Source: Antilocapra americana (taxonomy: Eukaryota; Chordata; Mammalia; Artiodactyla; Antilocapridae). From it: 64,000 nt of DNA. The notes beneath the pieces are model-generated. The model ran no database searches, was not told the origin of the DNA, and worked only from the letters and a program-made list of their open reading frames with translations. Both the position numbers and the translations under genes were made by a program. Where the stretch lies: contig ML664161.1 in assembly GCA_007570785.1 (NCBI GenBank), positions 12,553,618-12,617,617 on the forward strand, written 5' to 3'. This document shows positions 56,023 through 64,000 of the stretch, in pieces. Each line of letters opens with the position of its first letter. The stretch's first letter is position 1.

Positions 56023-59000
56023 ACCCCACCTCTTGTTGGAAAGAACTGCAATCATATTTTGAAGTGGCCTGCATACAGGGAGAATAACTACAGCTATTTT
56101 TGCAAACAAACAATCTACCACATATGTGTTTCTGCCTCAGTTGTCTGCAAAGTGAATTTATGGCTTGACAGTATCAATAATGGTCTCAATTCTCATTGGT
56201 GGTTTTGCTAGTATAGACCATATTCAAATTTAGCTGAATGGACATTTGTACTATAAATAGTATAGTCAGGTATTCTGTGACTTCTCATGGATAGAGTATC
56301 CAAGTCACATAATATTTTCTAATGTTGATATAAATACAGTAATCCACTGTTAACTATTAAGTACAACTGTTATAATCCCTAAAAAGAGTAAGCAGCAGTT
56401 GTGAGGTACTGAACTGACCTTTTCTTTCTGCATTCCTCATGCATACCCAGTCAATTTTAAAAGACATGACTTATTATTTGGTGTGGTTTCATTTAGGACT
56501 TTCTCGACATGGGGTCTAATGAATATTAATTCACATTTAGAATGGGTGGCATCCTTTGCACATTTATGAATATAAAAGGAACATTTGAAAGAGAGTCATC
56601 ATTTCCATCATTAATTTGCTAATTCACACACAAGGAAATGACTCATGAAGACTTTAGATGCCTTTGTTTCAAAATTCATTTTCTTCAGTTTTTCTTTGCT
56701 TTAGCTGAGTGGAAAAGATTTGTCAGTTGAGTAAAGATGCTTCGTCTCCTTCACTGATGCTGCCGGGAGTTATTAATTAGGTTTCTGAGTTTGGCACTGT
56801 TCTTTCCTGGTCACCGTGATGTGTCATTGAAACAGACCCATTAAAATGAGTGATGTGTGTTGTAATTTCATTAGTGTCATCAATAATGTATTACACTTTC
56901 CTTTTAGTAGTCTCTTTGTGTTGTGTGTGGGTCAGGATGACTGTATGAATTACATTTATAAGATCCAAATTGTTACAGATGAGAGAAGATAGGCATGAGG
57001 GTGGAATTAATGTTATTTTAAACATGATAACTACTAAAATGATTTCAATTAAGTAATATTTTAATTAGGTCTGATGTCTCTACATGCCATACTGAAATGC
57101 ATGTTATGTGTATGCAAATAGGATGGTGATTTATTGAATTAATAACACAGTCCATTCTTTCTGCAAAGAAACTTCTGAATTGAACTAAAGCAGGTGTAAG
57201 GGCAGGAATGGCTCAATAAGGCATGTAATTCCTTGTGGTTGTAAAGAGCAGACTCTTGACATTGAAGGTCTTCAAGGGTATTTGCTCACTTTCTTTCCAT
57301 TCTATTTTCCTACAAGACTTTTGACTGTGCCTTTTGACTGGCTATTGGTTAATTCCAAGTCTTTCCTAATCTGAAAAACATGACTCTATACATTAGAATG
57401 AGAAACATATTTGAATATTCTGATGCATATTGTTGACATCTTTTAACTCCATTTAACTGAGGTTCAATTTTGGTCATATAACCTGAGAATATAAAGACTT
57501 TTTGGCTTAGAAGCTTCCATAAAAAACATTGATTTAATTGAAATATTTTCAAAGGCAAGAATAATTTGCATACTAAAAATATGGTGCAGTAGCAGTTTTG
57601 CTCCCCAGGGGCACTTAACGAATGAATGAATATGTAAGAAATTTCTCAGAACTAAGAAGCCACACATATGTGGCTGGGTTTGTATTTTTTTGTCTTCCAT
57701 TCAAATAATACAACTAAAATAATATGATGACACTTTTTGGGAAAAGGTCTACAAATACTGAACTTTACTTTCTGTTAGCAGGAAGCTAAATGGTTTTTAG
57801 TATGCAAAAGAGAAGGAGTAAAAAAGATAAGCTGCTTCTGAAAATCAATAGGAGAAATTATCCTTCTCATAAAAGCTTAAAGAAGGCGTTTTTGTTTTCC
57901 TCAATTTGTTTTTAAGGTAAAACAATCTATCAAGGTAAAACATAAATAAATAAATAAAGATCAATTGCCATAAATCAGCAGCTAACCCAAATGAAGTTTC
58001 TCTCTTAAACTATGATGAAAGAATACTAGTCACTTATCTTCATCCAGAATCTAAGCATCTGTAGTTTTAAGCTGATTTGTATCTAATTTGGGTCGAAATG
58101 GATATGAGTGTTTATCTTACATAATAGCTTGCCACAGCCTACCACTTGAATCATGTAGCATATGGAAAGTGTGTTTAGCTCCTTGTAGAATTTCACAAGC
58201 CAAAAAGGACCCATTTCTATGCATATGGCTTGTTTACAGTCATTATAAAAGTATTACTGAGTTGCTTATGAGTTAGAAAAAAACAAATGTTGGCACATTG
58301 CAGATTTCATTGCACTGGTCTTTAAGAATTATATGTATTGCTTTCCAGTTTTTTAAAAGAACCAGAGTGATTGTATGTGTTGTGCTTAGACCTAAACATT
58401 TTCTCTAGGATGTATTTTTATTCTTTCATATTACCTCTCTTCTCAATATTTATACTAGTTATGGCTGAATTTTTATGTAAATATATTAGAAATTGTGCTC
58501 ATGCTTAAATGAACTGTCATTGAGGGATTAATCCTATAACCTTTATGAGCATGTTTTATTAATATCTTATCATTAAACTGAATATTAATAACATTTAACA
58601 TTTAAAAACCATAGAATGTGTATTTAGGAATATATTTCATGTTAGTGGACTTTAAATATGTGGAATAGTCACTATAACAGCCCCCAAATCATTAAACATA
58701 TTTCCCATTATATATTAATTGCAATGGTACAACTCATTTAAAGGGCAGCTCTGAATAACAATGATTACAATATCTTTGTCAGTATGCTGAATAGTATACT
58801 CTCAAGGAATGGAAGTATTTGGTACAGCTTTTGAAAGTATTTTTGCACTCTTAAATTCTGGAAATATATTTGCCATTAAATGATTTATAATTAAACATGA
58901 AACTAATAAAGCAGAGTAAGAGAATTCAAAACTATGAATATTAATGAGATGATAAAAGTTTTCTTATACTAATTTAGTAATCCTTAGTAGTAAAGCAGTA

Positions 59001-59455
59001 TAAGTTGTCTACAATGAATACTTTTTTAAATGATTAATTAAAATATATTTTAAACTATTTTTATTCTCAAAATACTAAACCAATTTTTATCTATCTATCT
59101 AAAATGGTTTACTGTGAATTTAGAAATGTTTGATAGGTGTCTTGACACTAAAACCCACTACTTATTTTTTATGGCAATTAAGGATTATGTTAACACGAAA
59201 ATGTGACTTGTGTATAGCCTCTGTCATGTAGAAGAATACATATGACTATCTGAAACAGTTTCATCTTCAACTGGGAAAATTCTATGGTTGTATCAAGGTT
59301 CCTCTGTATTAGTGGGGTTTTTTTGCCACGCCCCCCACCAATTTAATAATATAAAACTAATATTTAGGGAAACTTCCATTAGCTGTTTTGCTAATTTTCA
59401 CTATTTTGTCAGTCTTATATAGTAAAAACTCTTACACATAAAATACGTTATGTAG
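56023..59455. other. Longest repeat-poor intron stretch (3.4 kb)
   Basis: No ruminant repeat is recognised in this whole stretch; there are no convincing exons or RNA genes. About 56640-56890 has a mixed-composition, non-repetitive texture that could be conserved non-coding sequence, but nothing in the sequence proves it. Minor poly-A/AATA tracts at about 57940-57960. Confidence 0.5.
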
Positions 59456-61161
59456 AGGAGGGGAACTAAGATGGCGGAGGAATAGGACGGGGAAACCACT
59501 CTCTCCCCAATAAATATACCAGAAGAACTTTTAAAGACCGCGCAAACTCCATAAAACAGGATCTAAATGCTGGCAGAGGACATCGGGCATCTGAAGGGAC
59601 GGCCTATTGCCGACGAGAGGAGAATTTTTTTTTTTTTTTTTTAGGATTTTTAAGTCCCCTATAACCTTGTTAATTTCTTTTTTTTCTTTCTTTTCCTTTA
59701 TTTTTATTTTTCCTTTTTTTTTTAAAAATCTCCTCTTTCTCCCTTATTGCATTCTCCGTCCTATCTCCTTTCTTACCTTTTATATCTCCACTTTATTCCC
59801 CTTTTCTTAAAAATTTTTTTTTTTTACTGATTTTTGTTGTTGTTGTTGTTGTATTTTCTTCTTTATCACTCTTTCTTTCTTTTTTTCATAGTAGTACTTT
59901 TGAGAATCCAGTCTTTACTCTAGATTTTTAATCTTTGCTTATTAGTATTTGGTATCAACTTTGTACCTTTAAGGATCCAAGCTCCAGTACCCATTGCTAC
60001 CTGGGAGTGAGATCATTGGCTTGACTGCTCTCTCCCCATTCTTGTTTCTCTTTTTTTTTTTTTTTTGTTTTTGTTTTTGTTTTTGTTTTTCTTTCTCTTT
60101 CTCTTCCTTATCTTTCTTTCTATCTTTTTCTTTGTAATAGTATTTTGAGAATCCCATCTTTACTCTAGATTTTTAATCTTTGCTTATTAGTATTGGGTAT
60201 CAACTTTGTACCTTTAAGGATCCAAGCTCCAGTACCCATCATTACCTTGGAGGGAGATCAGTGGCTTGACTGCTCTCTCCCCATTCTTGTCTCTCCCTTT
60301 TTTTTTTTTCTTTTTCTTTTCTCTTTTCTTCTCCTACCAAGACACCTTCAATGTCCTCTTCCTCTGTATATTCTCTACCCAACTCTGGGACTCTGCTTGA
60401 GAGTTACCAGCTGTGAAGAACACTGAAATAACTGACCACTGGCTGGATGTGTCTCTATCCATCTGACTCTCTCCTTTCTCTCTCTGGTCAATTCTGTCTC
60501 CTTCCACACTCTTCACATTTCGATATAACTCTGTGAACATCTCCAAGGGATCCAGGCTGTGGAGGGCACACAGAGGAGCAATCACTGGCCACTTCACTCC
60601 CTCACCATCGGATTCCTCTCTTCTCCTTATGGTCCATGCCATGTAACTCTGTGTACCTGACAGGGTGTCCCTCACTGTGAAGAAACTTCTCATCACTAAA
60701 CTAGAGGTTCTGCCACCATCAGTGCAGAGATAAAAGAGCCCTGAGGCTACTGGAAGACAGGAGACTAAACCCAGACCCTGAGAATTCCAGAAAACTCCTG
60801 GATCCAAGAGTTAATTAATCGATAGGAACTCATCAACCTCCTCCATACCAAAACTGAAATTAATCAACCCCCAAGGGCCAACAAGCTCCAGAGTAAGATA
60901 TACCAAGCAAATTCCCCAGCAACGTAGGAACACTGCCAGGAGCTTCAATACACAGGTTGCCCAAGGTCACACCAAGTTCACAGACACCTCAAATCACTTT
61001 ACTGGACACTCCATTGTTAGTTACAGTGAGGAAACCCAGATCCACCCACCAGAACACCACACAAGCTTTCCCATCCAGGAAACTTCTACAAACCACACAT
61101 CTAACCCCTCCCATAGTGAGGAACCCCCACAATAAAGGGGCAACACAGCAAGATAAACAAG
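59456..61161 (+). promoter_or_regulatory. L1 5'UTR with internal tandem duplication
   Basis: Contains AAGATGGCGG near the start (59468-59477), the core recognised by YY1 in other L1 promoters. Long pyrimidine-rich tracts follow (59620-59720, 60045-60130, 60295-60335). A block of about 170 bases is present twice at a spacing of 245 bases (tctagatttttaatctttgc at 59920 and 60165), like promoter monomers. Confidence 0.85.
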
Positions 61162-62088
61162 ATGAAAAAGTAGAGAAATACCCAGCAAGTAAAGGAACAG
61201 GATAAATACCCCCTAGACCAAACAAAAGACGAAGAGATAGGATGTCTACCTGACAAAGAATTCCGAATAAGGATAGTGAATATGATCCAAAACCTGGAAA
61301 ATAAGTTGGAGCTACAGTTCAATAACCTGTAGGCAAGGATTGAGAAGATGCAGGTAAGCTTTAACAAGGACTTAGAAGAAATGAAAAAGAGTCAAAATAC
61401 AATGAATAATGCAATAAATGAGATCAAAAACACCCTGGAGGGAACCAACAGTAGAATAACAGAGATAGAAGACAGAATAAGTGAGGTAGAAGACAGAATG
61501 GCAGAAATAAATGAAACAGAAAGGAAAAATGAAAAAAGAATTAAAAGAAATGAGGACAATCTTAGAGACCTCTGGGACAATATTAAATGCACCAATATTC
61601 GAATCATAGGAGTCCCAGAAGAAGAAGAAGACAAAAAGAAAGACCATCAGAAAATTCTTGAAGAGATAATTGTTGAAAATTTCCCTAAATTGGGGAAGCA
61701 AATAGCCACTCAGGTCCAAGAAACACAGAGAGTCCCAAATAGAATGAACCCCAAACGGAACACCCCAAGACACATATTAATCAAATTAGCAAATATCAAA
61801 TACAAAGACCAAATATTAAAAGCAGCAAGGGAGAAGCAAAAAATAACTCACAAGGGGAATCCCATAAGGATAACAGCTGATCTCTCAATAGAAACGCTTC
61901 AGGCCAGAAGGGAATGGCAGAGCATTCTTAAAGTCATGGAAGAAAACAATCTACAACCCCGATTACTGTACCCAGCAAGGATCTCATTCAAATTTGAAGA
62001 ATTCAAAATTTTCTCAGACAAGCAGAAACTGAGAGAATTCAGTAACACCAAACCAGCACTCCAACGAATGCTAAAGGAACTTGCCTAG
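61162..62088 (+). pseudogene. L1 ORF1 with two premature stops
   Basis: The frame opens with an ATG at 61162 and reads about 308 codons to the stop at 62086-62088. In-frame TAG codons stand at codon 4 (61171-61173) and at 61330-61332, both a single base from CAG. Downstream of 61348 the frame is intact for 246 codons. It shows a heptad coiled coil ('NTLEGTNSRITEIEDRISEV' region), then the RRM-like part (NIRIIGVPEEEE) and C-terminal domain (RMNPKRNTPRHILIKLA, PARISFKF). In active L1s this protein is a trimeric RNA chaperone. The early stops probably prevent full-length product; initiation at 61348 would still give the coiled coil to C-terminus. Confidence 0.9.
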
Positions 62089-62139
62089 ATAGGAAACACG
62101 GATGGGATAGATAATCTGGAACCCAAAACAATAAAATAA

Positions 62140-64000
62140 ATGGCAACAGGATCATACTTATCAATAATTACCTTAAATGTAAACGGGCTGAATGCCCCAA
62201 CCAAAAGACAAAGATTGGCCGAATGGATACAGAAACAAGACCCCTATATATGTTGTCTAAAAGAGACCCACCTCAAACCTAGGGACACATATAGACTGAA
62301 AGTTAAAGGCTGGAAAAAGATATTCCATGCGAATAAAGACCAAAAGAAAGCAGGAGTGGCAATACTCATATCAGATAAAGTAGACTTTAAAATAAAGGCA
62401 GTGAAAAGAGATAAATATGGACATTACATAATGATCAAAGGATAGAAGAAATAACAATTATAAATATTTATGCACCTAACATAGGAGCTCCACAATACGT
62501 AAGGCAAATGCTAACAAGTATGAAAGGGGAAATCAACAACAACACAATAATAGTGGGAGACTTTAATACACCACTCACACCAATGGATAGATCAACTAGA
62601 CAGAAAAGTAACAAGGAAATTCAAACTTTAAATGATACAATAGATCAACTAGACCTAATTGATATCTATAGGTCATTCCACCCCAAAACAAGGAATTTCA
62701 CCTTTTTCTCAAGTGCACACGGGACCTTCTCCAGGATAGATCACATCCTGGGCCATAAATCTAACCTTGATAAATTCAAAAATATTGAAATCATCCCAAG
62801 CATCTTTTCTGACCACAATGCAGTGAGATTAGATATCAACTACAGGAGAAAACCTCTCAAAACTTCCAACATATGGAGGCTCAACAACACACTGCTGAAT
62901 AACCACCAAATCACAGAAGAAATCAAAAATGAAATTCAGTTATGCATGGAAACGAATGAAAATGAAAACACAACAGCCCAAAACCTATGGGACACTGTGA
63001 AAGCAATGCTAAGGGGAAAGTTCATAGCAATACAAGCTCACCTCAGGAAACAAGAGAAAAATCAAATAAATGACCTTACTTTACACCTAAAGCAACTAGA
63101 AAAGGAAGAGATGCAGAAGCCCAGGTCTAGTAGAAGGAAAGAAATCTTAAACATCAGGGCAGAAATAAATGCAAAGGAAACAAAAGTGACCATAGCAAAA
63201 ATCAACCAAGCCAAAAGCTGGTTCTTTGAGAAGATAAATAAAACTGACAAACCATTAGCCAGACTCATCAAGAAACAAAGGGAGAAGAACCAAATCAACA
63301 GAATTAGAAACGAAAACGGAGAGATCACAACAGAAAACACAGAAATACAAAGGATCATAAGAGACTATTATCAGCAACTATATGCAAATAAACTGGACAA
63401 CCTGGATGAAATGGACAAATTCCTAGAAAAGTACAACTTTCCAAAACTAAACCAGGAAGAGATAGGTAATATTAATAGACCCATCACAAGCACGGAAATT
63501 GAAACCGTAATCAGAAATCTTCCAAAAAACAAAAGCCCAGGACCAGATGGCTTCACAGCTGAATTCTACCAAAAATTTAGAGAAGAGCTAACACCTATTC
63601 TACTCAAACTCTTCCAGAAAATTGCAGACAAAGGTAAACTTCCAAACTCATTCTATGAGGCCACCATCACCCTAATTCCAAAACCCGGCAAAGATGCCAC
63701 AAAAAAAGAAAACTACAGGCCAATATCACTGATGAACTTAGATGCAAAAATCCTCAACAAAATTCTAGCAAATAGAATCCAACAACACATCAAAAAGATC
63801 ATACATCATGATCAAGTAGGCTTTATCCCAGGGATGCAAGGTTTCTTCAATATTTGTAAATCAATCAATGTAATACACCACATTAACAAATTGAAAAATA
63901 AAAATCACATGATTATCTCAATAGATGCATAGAAAGCCTTTGACAAAATTCAACATCCATTTATGATAAAAACCCTCCAAAAAGTAGGAATAGAAGGAAC
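62140..64000 (+). pseudogene. L1 ORF2 (endonuclease-RT), frameshifted, partial at window edge
   Basis: Opens MATGSYLSIITLNVNGLNAP; endonuclease residues appear in NVNGLNAP and LKETH. The first frame stops at 62443-62445 after 101 codons, where about 11 bases seem to be deleted relative to other copies. The second frame then carries [16 protein letters not shown] and SDHNAV, completing the endonuclease. RT follows: [21 protein letters not shown] and [13 protein letters not shown] at 63930-63932 replaces the Glu codon in [10 protein letters not shown] (the nested copy at 43267 has gag). At least two lesions, so not autonomous; the RT catalytic box and C-terminus lie beyond the window. Confidence 0.9.

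Larger units (their letters stand above)
1705..64000 (+). other. Large intron downstream of the exon
   Basis: From the GT donor at 1705 to the window end I found no second segment with acceptor, open frame and donor continuing the M28B/TFR-like domain. The sequence is AT-rich and mostly interspersed repeats in both orientations. It is therefore read as one intron of the gene on the + strand, continuing past the edge. The reading depends on the exon being real and not the last one; its ending inside a codon supports that. Confidence 0.7.
59456..64000 (+). mobile_element. Young full-5'-end L1 (ruminant L1), running off the window
   Basis: Begins 'gaggggaactaagatggcgg' with the complete 5'UTR, then ORF1 (61162-62088), a 51-base spacer, and ORF2 from 62140 to the window edge. 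The last ~120 bases nearly match 43279-43400 of the nested young L1, so both belong to the same recent subfamily. Its 3' end and right TSD lie beyond 64000. Confidence 0.93.

Noticed and set aside
60334..60807. 157-codon minus-strand frame as a gene
   Set aside because: It is antisense to the young L1 5'UTR; no recognisable domain, and the L1 structure explains the region.
61372..61773. 133-codon minus-strand frame
   Set aside because: Antisense shadow of L1 ORF1.

Overview
This window looks like one end of a very large intron in a ruminant (bovid-type) genome. It carries BovB (RTE-type) LINEs, Bov-tA/Bov-A2 SINEs, a CHR/tRNA-type SINE and L1 copies with ruminant-style 3' ends. That mixture is typical of cattle, buffalo, sheep and goat. 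The sequence alone does not decide between these species.

Only one conventional coding exon is visible, at 1506-1704 on the + strand. It encodes 65 codons plus split codons at both ends, resembles the C-terminal TFR-like dimerisation domain of the M28 glutamate-carboxypeptidase/transferrin-receptor family, and best fits NAALADL2 (from memory, not searched). The remaining ~62 kb downstream shows no further exon by eye and reads as intron filled with transposable elements.

Layout: 1-1.5 kb holds MIRs, a BovB stub and a Bov-tA; then the exon. At 1.9-4.3 kb are L1 and BovB copies. At 4.48-5.18 kb is a degenerate ~11-12 bp minisatellite rich in the palindrome TGTACA. At 5.2-9.3 kb are unique sequence, a solo LTR and an old L1. 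At 9.6-13.5 kb are an L1 5' piece and a near full-length BovB. At 14-29 kb is mostly unique intron with BovB, L1, MIR, microsatellites and a hAT-type element that has an internal 49-bp duplication. At 29.5-34.4 kb is a mosaic of L1 pieces. At 35.38-47.59 kb is an old, essentially full-length L1 flanked by a 10-bp target-site duplication (TSD). It has been split by at least seven later insertions, one of them a three-deep nest (L1 tail > BovB > 5'-inverted young L1). At 47.6-53.2 kb is unique sequence with MIR, SINEs and L1 tails. At 53.3-55.04 kb is a minus-strand endogenous retrovirus fragment (528-bp LTR, primer-binding-site region, broken gag). At 55.1-56.0 kb is an L1 3' end, and at 56.0-59.45 kb the longest repeat-poor stretch. 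From 59.46 kb to the window end is a young L1 running off the edge, with complete 5'UTR, an ORF1 with two stops and a broken ORF2.

No prokaryotic-type operons, CRISPR arrays or convincing structural RNA genes are present. Many open frames are either pieces of L1/BovB/ERV proteins or artefacts of low-complexity repeats. The most unusual items are the TGTACA minisatellite, the datable Russian-doll nest in the 12-kb L1 locus, and the 5'-inverted L1 whose reverse-transcriptase segment is still open.
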